Assembly: GCA_016193585.1 (NCBI GenBank)
Contig: JACPRW010000006.1
Coordinates: forward strand, 64,293-128,292
DNA: 64,000 bases
Source of the DNA: Candidatus Aenigmatarchaeota archaeon
GTDB lineage: Archaea; Aenigmatarchaeota; Aenigmatarchaeia; GW2011-AR5
Reading direction: 5' to 3'
Shown: one piece after another, positions 55,759 through 64,000 of the stretch
Numbering within the stretch: the stretch's first letter is position 1
How the letters are laid out: each line of letters opens with the position of its first letter
Program-made: the position numbers and the translations under genes
Notes under the pieces: model-generated
The model's database searches: none
Told to the model about the DNA's origin: nothing
Seen by the model: only the letters and a program-made list of their open reading frames with translations

Positions 55759-57398
55759 CCTGGTCCTCCGAAACCGTCCATTGACTGGCGTGTTTTCCGC
55801 TTTACTTGTTCCTCGAAATGCTCGATATCCCTCATCATCCGTTCCTTCAGTTTCTTGAGCTCGTACGGGTAGCGGAACGTATACGCCACGCTGTGCACCA
55901 GCCCCTTAGCAGGCTCGATGCCGATGGCGTGCCAGAATACATACCGTATCGGAACAACGTCTTCTTTCGGCTTGACCTCCCCGAGCTTCGTTATGAACGT
56001 CAGCGACAGAAGCCGCAGCACAAGCGATATAAGGAAGACAATCTGCAGGCCGTAGAGCCATGCGATGCTCGAGCTCTTGAAGGTCTCGGCGAGCACACCG
56101 CCGGCAAGCGTGCCGAGCACGATTGCCAAGCCCTTGAAGAACGCATGGTTTGCAACGTAGGTCGGCCGCTTTTCTGTTGGCGTCACCGCAAGGATGTAGT
56201 TGAAGCCGGCGAGCTCGAATCCCGCCCATGCAAAAGCTGAGAATCCCTCGACAAGCAGCACCTCGCCTGGCGAGCGGATGAACAGGTAGAAGAACGGTAT
56301 GAGGCATACCATGACGCCGGTGAGCATGATGATTTTTCGCTCTCCGAAGCGGTCCGCGAGCTTTCCCCAGTGGGGCTGCGCGCCGATGCCGGCCAGCGCG
56401 CCGAATGCCACGATAACCGCGTACCAGAGGTAGCTCAGCTTGAGGTCAACAAGCATGTACACGGCGAAGAACGGCGCTGCGACATACGTCGCAAAGCTCA
56501 TCCCGCTGAGGAACAGCGTGAACATGACAAGATTCTTGTTGAGCTTGAGCGAATTGAGCGTTTCCCTCGGCAACAGGGAAAACGCGTGGCGGTAATGGTA
56601 GCCAGTACGAAGCGGCAGCTCATAAATCCTCAGAAAGAACGCCACGGAAAGGAGGCCGAGCACAATGGAAAGCGCGAAAATAGCCTGAAAGCCTGTGGTC
56701 GTGATGAGCCATCCTACTGCGAGTATGGTGGCGAGCGACGCCAGGCCCATTATCATGTTGCGCCTGCCGAAATACCGTCCGCGCATTTCGTCAGGAACGA
56801 TGTCGCCGATGAGACTTGTCCATGCCGGCGTCCTCAGTGAGTTGAAGAAGCTGTAGATGGCGTAGCACACGATGAGCGCCACGACGCTTGTTCCGCCGAG
56901 GAACGGCAGCAGCACGACGGGAACCCATGCAAGCCGCGAAATGATAGTCGAGAACGCCCATATATGCTTCCGGCTCATCCGCCGTGTCAGAAGCGCTCCA
57001 GGAACCTGGGACAGTGTCGCAGCAAGATGGAACGCAGCATTGAGCACACCCACTTCTGCATTCGACGCGTTGAGTGCTACTGCGTACGGCGTGACGTATG
57101 CAGTGGCGATGGTACTGGATGCGGAATTGAACGCGCCTTCAATTGTGGAATAGTGGAGGCTTTTATTCACCAGTTCCGGCTTCATTTTCCTGCGCTCTTC
57201 GAGATACCCGCGGACAAGGACTTCGTGGCCCGGGTCCTTTTCCTTCCGTGCTGCGCCATCGCCAGCGGCTTTGACCGGAGGCTGCCCAGGTTCCTTACGG
57301 CTTGTTTTCTCGATGACCTTTGGCTCCTTCCTTTCCGTGGGCGCGGTGTACCCCTTCGTGAACAGCTCGCGCGCTTCCCTGCTCGCCTTTTTCGGCAT
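55755..57398 (-). CDS. MFS transporter
   Basis: ~12 TM segments; WGKLADRFGERKIIMLTGVMVC. Confidence 0.88.
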   Translation of the reverse strand: MPKKASREARELFTKGYTAPTERKEPKVIEKTSRKEPGQPPVKAAGDGAARKEKDPGHEVLVRGYLEERRKMKPELVNKSLHYSTIEGAFNSASSTIATAYVTPYAVALNASNAEVGVLNAAFHLAATLSQVPGALLTRRMSRKHIWAFSTIISRLAWVPVVLLPFLGGTSVVALIVCYAIYSFFNSLRTPAWTSLIGDIVPDEMRGRYFGRRNMIMGLASLATILAVGWLITTTGFQAIFALSIVLGLLSVAFFLRIYELPLRTGYHYRHAFSLLPRETLNSLKLNKNLVMFTLFLSGMSFATYVAAPFFAVYMLVDLKLSYLWYAVIVAFGALAGIGAQPHWGKLADRFGERKIIMLTGVMVCLIPFFYLFIRSPGEVLLVEGFSAFAWAGFELAGFNYILAVTPTEKRPTYVANHAFFKGLAIVLGTLAGGVLAETFKSSSIAWLYGLQIVFLISLVLRLLSLTFITKLGEVKPKEDVVPIRYVFWHAIGIEPAKGLVHSVAYTFRYPYELKKLKERMMRDIEHFEEQVKRKTRQSMDGFGGPG

Positions 57399-57492
57399 AT
57401 GACTTGTTTTACCGCGCCAAACATAATAAAGGCATTCGGCTTGCGGGTTTCCTGAGTCTGCTATTTTTATACTTTCCGCGGAACCTTCTCGC

Positions 57493-58128
57493 ATGCCCAA
57501 GGCACTTATCGAGCAGCTGAACACCATGCGGGCGTTCCCGAAAACAGATGCAGCGGATGCCATCCGTGCTGTGGAGTTCGAGCTGGTGCATGAATTATCG
57601 CCGTTCGCCAGAGCCAACAGCAGGGAACAAACATTCGCGGAGCTTCACTATGCCGCGCGACGATGGGAGCCATTCGCATGGACCGAGTACCGCTTGTATT
57701 TTCCCGGACCGAAACTATGGGTCAAGCCGCGGCCGCTTCTTCATGCCCTGCCAGACGAAGACTATCGCCGCATGGAAGAACTGGAACCGGGCTACGAGTT
57801 TGCTTCATTCGCCATCCAGCGGAACGGCGGCGTCGAAATGCTCGTTCCCCTGCTCTACGATACCGCACGCGCGACACTTAAGGAACTTGGGATTGCTGAA
57901 GTGCGCGGCGACGCGTGCGTGCCAGCGCACATGAAACACAGGACCACGTACCGAAACAGCGGCGAGTACGAAACAGCGCGCCGCGGACGGATGCACCCTT
58001 CGCTGGGCGAAACAACGGTGCGCGACAGCCTGCTCGCCTCATACGAAGCCGCAGGAGGGAGACTGCCGCCTGGGAACCTGCTCGCCGTGCTCACGGACTA
58101 TTCGCGCATCATTGGGCGGAACCTCTAG
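57493..58128 (+). CDS. hypothetical protein
   Basis: 211-aa ORF, codon usage like neighbours. Confidence 0.55.
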   Translation: MPKALIEQLNTMRAFPKTDAADAIRAVEFELVHELSPFARANSREQTFAELHYAARRWEPFAWTEYRLYFPGPKLWVKPRPLLHALPDEDYRRMEELEPGYEFASFAIQRNGGVEMLVPLLYDTARATLKELGIAEVRGDACVPAHMKHRTTYRNSGEYETARRGRMHPSLGETTVRDSLLASYEAAGGRLPPGNLLAVLTDYSRIIGRNL

Positions 58129-58747
58129 CCCGTGATTTTTCCAGTATATTGATAACCTCCCTATCCGCCACGTCGCCGAATTCTTCGTAGTAGCTGCCAA
58201 CGGCGAAGCGGAGGTCGTGCGCGACGTGCAAACAAACGAGTTCGTCGCACGCGCTCGTGACGAGCTCGTGCGCATCAGCTGCCGCCACCGGCACGGCGAC
58301 GATGATTTTTTCCGGCTTGCGCAGCTGCACGGAAGCAATCGCCGCGAGCATGGTGCAGCCTGTCGCGAGTCCGTCGTCGACGATGACGACCTCCCTGCCC
58401 TTGAGCCGCGGGAATTTTCTTCCGTACAGGTTCTCCCGCCGCTCTATTTCCTTGCGGACACCGGCTTCTATGCGGCGCAACTCCCCGCCGCCGACACCGA
58501 GATGGCTTTTCGCTGCTTCGTCGTAGAGCGGCTTCCCCTCGCGTGTCATGGCGCCGAACGCGGCTTCCGGCGACGACGGCAGCGCTATCTTGCGCACAAT
58601 GAGTACGCCGAGCATGCAGCGCAGCTTCTCCGCAACCGGTTTTGCGACAACAACGCCGCCGCGCGGTATGCCGAGGACAACAGCATTCCGCGCGACGATG
58701 TTCCGGGCAAGCAGCCCCCCTGCTTCGATGCGATTCCTGAATCTCAT
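58109..58747 (-). CDS. phosphoribosyltransferase family protein
   Basis: VVIVDDGLATGCTMLAAI PRPP motif; LGIPRGGVVVA. Confidence 0.88.
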   Translation of the reverse strand: MRFRNRIEAGGLLARNIVARNAVVLGIPRGGVVVAKPVAEKLRCMLGVLIVRKIALPSSPEAAFGAMTREGKPLYDEAAKSHLGVGGGELRRIEAGVRKEIERRENLYGRKFPRLKGREVVIVDDGLATGCTMLAAIASVQLRKPEKIIVAVPVAAADAHELVTSACDELVCLHVAHDLRFAVGSYYEEFGDVADREVINILEKSRARGSAQ

Positions 58748-58751
58748 GCAC

Positions 58752-59387
58752 CTATTTTGCAGCCTGAGCTAAAATTCTCTTCGTTATCTTGAAGTGGAGC
58801 TTTGCGACAAAGCCCAGTGACTCAGTGCCGTGCGTCTGCACCATCTGCCGTGCCGCGTCCTCGACGTGGGTGGCACCCTTCGGCAGCACCATGCCGACTT
58901 CCCTGCCGAGCATCCGGAGCGTTGCCAGGAATTCCTGGCGGGCGAGGATAGATGCCGCGGCAACCGCGGTATCCTGCTCGGCATGTATCCTTTGCAGCAG
59001 CTGTACTTTTTTTCCTTTCTCGAAAAGCGCGTCCTTCACCAGTTTCTCGTCGCCGAACTTGTCGGTGATGACAACATCGCACTCCACATGGTCGAGCACG
59101 TTTTCTATGGCGCGCGAATGGCCCCATGCAAGAAGGCGGTTGAGCGACTTGAATTTCGCGTACAGCATGTTGTACTTTTCGGGCGATATCCGCACGATGT
59201 CGTGCATGCAGAGCTTCCTGATTTTTGCAGCGAGTCCCTTGACTGCGGCATCAGAAAGCATCTTCGAGTCCTTGACGCCGAGCGCCTTCAGTCTCGATTC
59301 CGTCTGGTCGTCGACGTAGACCGCTGCAACGACGAGATAGCCGAAGTAGTCCCCCTTCCCCGCCTCATCGACGCCGATGTGGGGCAT
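58752..59387 (-). CDS. ribonuclease HIII-like
   Basis: GVDEAGKGDYFGYLVVAAVYV; AEQDTAVAAASILAR. Confidence 0.88.
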   Translation of the reverse strand: MPHIGVDEAGKGDYFGYLVVAAVYVDDQTESRLKALGVKDSKMLSDAAVKGLAAKIRKLCMHDIVRISPEKYNMLYAKFKSLNRLLAWGHSRAIENVLDHVECDVVITDKFGDEKLVKDALFEKGKKVQLLQRIHAEQDTAVAAASILARQEFLATLRMLGREVGMVLPKGATHVEDAARQMVQTHGTESLGFVAKLHFKITKRILAQAAK

Positions 59388-59437
59388 AGTAATTTATAGT
59401 GCCGGAACGAATATTTAATGGAGTGGCAGGGAAAACC

Positions 59438-59764
59438 ATGGTTTTCGGCAAAATCACCGGCTATGTGCAATTTCTCCTCAGCCCGCGGAGAAAAATCTAC
59501 GGCCTGCGGAAAAGATACGACTGGATCCGCGAGCGCGCGGACAGGCAGCACAACAGGGAACGGCGCCTCGCTGCTCTCAAGCTTCTCGACCAGATTGAGC
59601 CGACGCTCGTGCTGCTCGAGGAGCAGCAGATATCGGGGTACGAGCGCAACCGGATGATTATATACGTGAAATCAGGCGTCGAGCAGGCGAAGGAGCTCAT
59701 GAAGAGCGGCTACAAACCGCCCTATGCACAGCCTCCCGTGCAGCCGCAGCAGCGCAGAAGATGA
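59438..59764 (+). CDS. hypothetical protein
   Basis: MVFGKITGYVQFLLSPRRKIYGLRKRYDWIRERADRQHNRERRL…. Confidence 0.5.
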   Translation: MVFGKITGYVQFLLSPRRKIYGLRKRYDWIRERADRQHNRERRLAALKLLDQIEPTLVLLEEQQISGYERNRMIIYVKSGVEQAKELMKSGYKPPYAQPPVQPQQRRR

Positions 59765-59917
59765 GATGGAGCGCGTCGCAGTCCGGCGTTTTTGATTTTT
59801 TTGCAAAATACTTTTTCTCACTCATTCAGAAAAAATCTTTAAATGCAGCCTGTCGCTAATAATAGCAGGTTCCTTCCAGAACCGAGTACATCACATATAT
59901 TCATGGTGTGTTCTGAC

Positions 59918-60046
59918 ATGATGAAACTGTCTATTTCCCGGTGCGCCGAATGCAGCAAGACGAGGCTCGTCGACCGGATCAAGGAACGCTGGGTCTGCTT
60001 CGCATGCAAGCAGAAGATAAGCCCCAGATCAAAAGTCGCCGCCTGA
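59918..60046 (+). CDS. small zinc-ribbon protein (42 aa)
   Basis: MMKLSISRCAECSKTRLVDRIKERWVCFACKQKISPRSKVAA*. Confidence 0.5.
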   Translation: MMKLSISRCAECSKTRLVDRIKERWVCFACKQKISPRSKVAA

Positions 60047-60048
60047 TC

Positions 60049-60153
60049 AATTACGAATATTGTGCTGATTGCTTTTCAATCGCACAAATTGTCAGGTTTT
60101 GAGAATCTGACAATACCGTAATTCTCTCCACGGTTTACGAATCCCGTAAATCC
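60049..60153. repeat. three-way-junction-like structure of nested hairpins
   Basis: Outer AATTACG/CGTAATT (60049-60055/60117-60123), inner TTGTGC(t)GATTG/CAATCGCACAA and TTGTCAG/CTGACAA; then TTTACG/CGTAAA. Confidence 0.7.
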
Positions 60154-60207
60154 CATTAATTTCCCACTGTTTTAAGAATATTTCCGCATAGTACATCTTG
60201 CATTTCT

Positions 60208-61557
60208 ATGCGGTCAGTGGTAAAATACAACAGCGGATCAATGACGACGCTGCCCAGGCTTGAAAAGATAGGGACGTACCTGAGCGAGCACCGGGGACGC
60301 AAAGGAAGAGACGGGATTGCTGCGGTCGCTGTTGCTTTCGGCGATACAACGGATGACGTAGCGCATTCGCTCTACCTGCGCAAAGCTGCCAACGGCCCCA
60401 ACTCCTTCAGAGCCGACCCTGAGTATTTGTTCCGCCGCTACGGGAATCTTGTGAGCGATTTGCATGACGAGCATCTGAACAAATTCATGGATGCAATCTA
60501 TCGTTCCTGTTCCCCGTACTTCAGTGGTGAGGCTGACCATCTGCAGCAATGGCTGCTCGCTCTGCCTGACAGGGCAGCAGCTTACGTTCTCCACGCGTAT
60601 CTTCGCCAGGCTGGCATCCAATCCACGCTTGCTGACGTTACTGACACCCTGTTTCCGGTAATCCTGCCGAAAAGGGGAACGGCAGACGAGGTCGACCTCG
60701 AAGAGTCGCGCAAAATTGCAGCAGCGTATGCATTGCATCTAAAAAACGGCATTCTCGTCGTCCCCGGCGGCGTTGGCGTATACGGCAGGGAGGTGCGGAC
60801 GCTCGGCAGGGGAGGCGGCGATACCACCGCTGCTACCCTTGGCTATACGCTTGGCGCAGAAGACGTGACATTTGTATCGCGGAGTCCGCTGACAGCGGCG
60901 CCCCGGAGGTTCGTCGACGACGCACCGCCTGTTGATGAAATAGATCTGAAAGAAGCAGAGGTCGCCGGAGCATTTGGAGCAGGGCTGCAAACCGACAGGG
61001 CTGTCGAGCCGCTGGGAGCCTTCTTCGCTGCTAATCCCCACGGACGCGTGCGCATAACCGATGATGACATGAACCACGCGACCCGCATCAATCCTGATGC
61101 CACCCCGGTGACGGTAAGGTTTATCGTATCAACGGATATCGAGCGGTACGGCATGCGGGGCAATGTGGGAGCCGTTTTCGCCAGGCTGTGCGACACCCCT
61201 GCCGACTGGTTCGACCTCGGCGGAAGGAGCAGGTACCAGAACATCGGCGTCTCGCTGAGGGGGCGCGAGCTTGTCCGCGATGTGCTCGAAGCGGCTGTTC
61301 GCGCGGGCGAAATCATGGTGGCATACTCAGGCAACGAGGACGCGTATATTGCCGCAGCCGGATCGGGCATGCTGGGAGGAATGGACATCGAACGAAGGGC
61401 CAAAGCGGCATTAACTGATGTCGATATCTTCAAAACGCCCGATGCGAGCAGCATAGGCCGCAAGTCCGGGGTCATAGAAGTTGTCGTTGACAAGGCCGAT
61501 GAGCCGAAGGTCGTGCAGGCGTGGTACCGTGAGCTTATTGAAAAACCGGCAGCTTAG
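60208..61557 (+). CDS. divergent aspartokinase-family protein
   Basis: LGRGGGDTTAATLGYTLGAEDVTFVSRSPLTAAPRRFVDD…; degenerate N-terminal VVKYNSGSM; C-terminal ACT-like region. Confidence 0.7.
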   Translation: MRSVVKYNSGSMTTLPRLEKIGTYLSEHRGRKGRDGIAAVAVAFGDTTDDVAHSLYLRKAANGPNSFRADPEYLFRRYGNLVSDLHDEHLNKFMDAIYRSCSPYFSGEADHLQQWLLALPDRAAAYVLHAYLRQAGIQSTLADVTDTLFPVILPKRGTADEVDLEESRKIAAAYALHLKNGILVVPGGVGVYGREVRTLGRGGGDTTAATLGYTLGAEDVTFVSRSPLTAAPRRFVDDAPPVDEIDLKEAEVAGAFGAGLQTDRAVEPLGAFFAANPHGRVRITDDDMNHATRINPDATPVTVRFIVSTDIERYGMRGNVGAVFARLCDTPADWFDLGGRSRYQNIGVSLRGRELVRDVLEAAVRAGEIMVAYSGNEDAYIAAAGSGMLGGMDIERRAKAALTDVDIFKTPDASSIGRKSGVIEVVVDKADEPKVVQAWYRELIEKPAA

Positions 61558-63584
61558 TTTTCCTTCACCACCCTCGACACGTGCTGGTCCTTGGCAATCC
61601 GGATGACGCTGTCGACGAAGGTGTCTATCTTCGGCTCGTGCGATACGATAACAACCTGTTGCAGCCCCAGCTCCCGTATCACGTCCCGTATCCTGTCGAG
61701 CTGTTCCGGGCTGAAGCCGTCCGTCGGCTCGTCAAGGATGAGGACATCCTTTGTCTGTATCGTTTCTATCATCATGTTGATGACCTTGTTGAGCGCAAGC
61801 CGGTACGCAAGCGCGACCGCCGTCTTCTCCCCGCCTGAAAGGTTCGCGTAGTCGGTCTCGAAGCTGTTCTGCTCGATGACCGGCGAGAAGCTCTCGTCTA
61901 TTTTCACGTCAAGATTTTCCTCGCCCATGATGACCGAAAACCAGTGCCTGAAGAACGCATCGAATTCCCTCTGGATGGCGAGCATGACGTGGCGCTCCAT
62001 CACGTCCATGAGGGTTGCCAGATACTGGTCAAGCCAGTTGATGACATCGCCGAGCTGCGCGCCTTCCTCAGCCGCCTTCTGTTTTCCATCCATCTCAGCC
62101 GACAGTGCCTGCACGCGCTGCCCTGTATCTTCGATTTTCTGCTCTGCCTTCGCCATCGCCCGTTCCAGCGCAAGCTTCTCAAGCGTCAGCTGGTGGGCAG
62201 CTTTCTCGATATCGGCATACTGCGCTTCAAGCAGCGCGCTGCGCCCGGCTCCAGGAACAAGAAGGGCGAGGTCCCTGCTCAGGACAGCTATTTCGCTGTC
62301 CAGCGCTGCGCGCTCTGCTTCAGCCTTCTCTTTCCTGCCGCGCATGTCGGCATGCAGCTGTTCGTGATGCGCCTTTTTCTCGCTGTCGAACATGAACTTC
62401 CGTATCGCTTCCTGTTCTTTCCTCAGGTTGAGCAGCTGCTCCTCAATCGAGGCAAGCTGCGCGTCAAGTTGCTCCATGAGTGCGCGCTTGCTGTCCACGC
62501 TCCTCGAGAACAGCTGCATGTCGTCCACCTTCCTGCCACAGACCGAGCACATGCCTTCATTGAGAATCGACTCATGGTTCTTCGCGTCTGCACGGACGAT
62601 AGCGCGGTGCTGCATAACATCATCACGCTCCTTCTCCGTGCGCCGTATTTCATTATGTATGGTACGCTCGTCCCGCCGGGGCTGCTCGAGCAATGCGTAC
62701 CGGCCCATCTCGCGCGCAGCGGAAGCCAGCTTTGCTTCAAGGACGTCACGTTCGTCATCAATGCCGCGCAGCCGCACCCTTCGCGTCTTGATTTCGGTCT
62801 CCTTCTGTACGACCTGCTGCTTCAGCTTCTGCGTTTCTGCAATAGCTTCCCTGAGCCCTGCGAGACCTGCGCGGCTGGCCTCGATCTGCCCGTTAAGCTT
62901 CTGGATTCCTTCCGCTGTGCGTGCCTGCTCCTCCTTCAGCGTTACCAGCAGCAACTCCTTCTCCTCCTTTTCCCTCACCGTGGCATCGATATCCTTTGCC
63001 AGCGCGTCCTTCTCGCGCTTGCGGCTGCGCAGTTCTGCCAGAAGCAGGCGGGAATTCTCCCTGATAATTCGGTATTTGTCGATGCCGAACAGCTTTCTCA
63101 GAACGTCCATGCGGAGTTCCTGGTCGAACAATATGTATTTCATCTGCTCCTGCGGCGTGTACACCGTGTACCGGAACAGCGGGATGTTCTTCCTGAGCGC
63201 TGCTTTCGGGTAGCCGAACAGTTGCAGTATGCGGGCTTTCATCTCGGTCGGCATGAGTTCCTCGAATACACCGCCGACTTCTATGCCGCCTGCGTGCTGG
63301 CCAATACCGCCGGTGTTCCTCCGCAGCGTGCGCGTGATGACGATGCGCTTCCCATCCAGCTCGAATTCCAGTTCCACCGAGCCGGCATTCTTTCCGTGCC
63401 GGAGCAGCTCGGAGCCGGCAATCTCGCCTTTCTGCAGGCCGAAGAACGCGAAATCAATGGCAAGGAGGATGGTCGACTTCCCCGACCCGATGTCTCCCGA
63501 GAGCAGCACCGAGCCTAACGGAAAGACTATTGTCTCGTCAACGTAGGAACGGATGTTCTTCAGCTTGAGGGACTTGAGAATCAC
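61554..63584 (-). CDS. rad50: Rad50-like SMC-family DNA repair ATPase
   Basis: LSGDIGSGKSTILLAIDFAFFG Walker A; CSVCGRKV zinc hook; NLSGGEKTAVALAYRLAL signature; VLILDEPTDGFS Walker B. Confidence 0.95.
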   Translation of the reverse strand: MILKSLKLKNIRSYVDETIVFPLGSVLLSGDIGSGKSTILLAIDFAFFGLQKGEIAGSELLRHGKNAGSVELEFELDGKRIVITRTLRRNTGGIGQHAGGIEVGGVFEELMPTEMKARILQLFGYPKAALRKNIPLFRYTVYTPQEQMKYILFDQELRMDVLRKLFGIDKYRIIRENSRLLLAELRSRKREKDALAKDIDATVREKEEKELLLVTLKEEQARTAEGIQKLNGQIEASRAGLAGLREAIAETQKLKQQVVQKETEIKTRRVRLRGIDDERDVLEAKLASAAREMGRYALLEQPRRDERTIHNEIRRTEKERDDVMQHRAIVRADAKNHESILNEGMCSVCGRKVDDMQLFSRSVDSKRALMEQLDAQLASIEEQLLNLRKEQEAIRKFMFDSEKKAHHEQLHADMRGRKEKAEAERAALDSEIAVLSRDLALLVPGAGRSALLEAQYADIEKAAHQLTLEKLALERAMAKAEQKIEDTGQRVQALSAEMDGKQKAAEEGAQLGDVINWLDQYLATLMDVMERHVMLAIQREFDAFFRHWFSVIMGEENLDVKIDESFSPVIEQNSFETDYANLSGGEKTAVALAYRLALNKVINMMIETIQTKDVLILDEPTDGFSPEQLDRIRDVIRELGLQQVVIVSHEPKIDTFVDSVIRIAKDQHVSRVVKEN

Positions 63585-63595
63585 AACAACTGCCT

Positions 63596-64000
63596 CTAAT
63601 CCATGCCGAGCGCGCGGCGGGCGTTGCCGAGGATGCGCTCTTCATATGTCTGGCTGTACTCCCCTTCCTGCTTCTCATCGTTGAGGGCTTCCATAAGCCT
63701 CGTGGTCGCCGCACCTTCATCCGTGAACGGCGAGCGGATTTTTCCCACATGCTCGCGGATAATCATTTTTTCCAGCTCCTCGATTGACGCGGTATGGCGC
63801 ACCTGTATCTGCTCGAGCTCTTTGGTCGTCATCTGCGACGTGCTCCTCTTGACAGCAAAGGCACCCTTCATGTACGCCGCTGCGCACAGCGAGCGGAAGT
63901 CGATGCCAGACGGCCTGCCGTCGAGGACCCCGCGGACACGCAGGAGCACGATGGAACCCTGCATCGACGCGGCAGCGATGCGGCCGTGGATTTCCGCTTC
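63596..64000 (-). CDS. Mre11-like nuclease, C-terminal part (truncated by window edge)
   Basis: Open frame through the window end; directly upstream of rad50; AEIHGRIAAASMQGSIVLLRVRGVLDGRPSGIDF. Confidence 0.75.
   Translation of the reverse strand, partial: EAEIHGRIAAASMQGSIVLLRVRGVLDGRPSGIDFRSLCAAAYMKGAFAVKRSTSQMTTKELEQIQVRHTASIEELEKMIIREHVGKIRSPFTDEGAATTRLMEALNDEKQEGEYSQTYEERILGNARRALGMD

Noticed and set aside
61944-63518. 524-aa antisense ORF over rad50
   Set aside because: Shadow ORF; the minus strand encodes a clear Rad50.

Overview
The window is about 64 kb of archaeal sequence. Evidence: A-type ATP synthase operon, TFS, TrmB/Lrp regulators, SepF, Rad50/Mre11, AlaX and a DUF1931 histone-fold protein. 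A DPANN-like lineage is plausible, but taxonomy is inferred only. Core content includes: (i) an atpH-I-K-E-C-F-A-B-D operon with an intein in the AtpA P-loop; (ii) a suf operon (sufC, small ORF, sufB with intein, sufD, sufS, sufU); (iii) a secretome block (Thr/Gln-rich Cys-rich surface protein, DUF151 protein, Lon-like protease, 1620-aa subtilase); (iv) toxin-antitoxin-type genes (MNT/HEPN, HicBA, broken PIN gene, lone HEPN-like protein); (v) a TIR-bounded, AT-rich ~3.9 kb transposon with a SWIM-finger DDE transposase and two uncharacterised cargo genes; (vi) a tRNA-Thr(GGT) with a 29-nt insertion in its anticodon stem. The most unusual signal is non-coding. Intergenic regions are full of short (18-30 nt) hairpin modules. 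Several can be seen as insertions by comparing occupied and empty copies inside this window. They are flanked by short direct repeats (TAC, TGCA, ACGTGC) and in one case sit in the apical loop of an older hairpin, giving nested palindromes. Related structures include an IS200/605-like palindromic repeat family (at least 6 copies), a family of variable-stem/conserved-core paired hairpins, two ~180-nt multi-hairpin elements with compensatory changes, and a tandem-G.A hairpin sitting between the Shine-Dalgarno and AUG of atpF and atpA.
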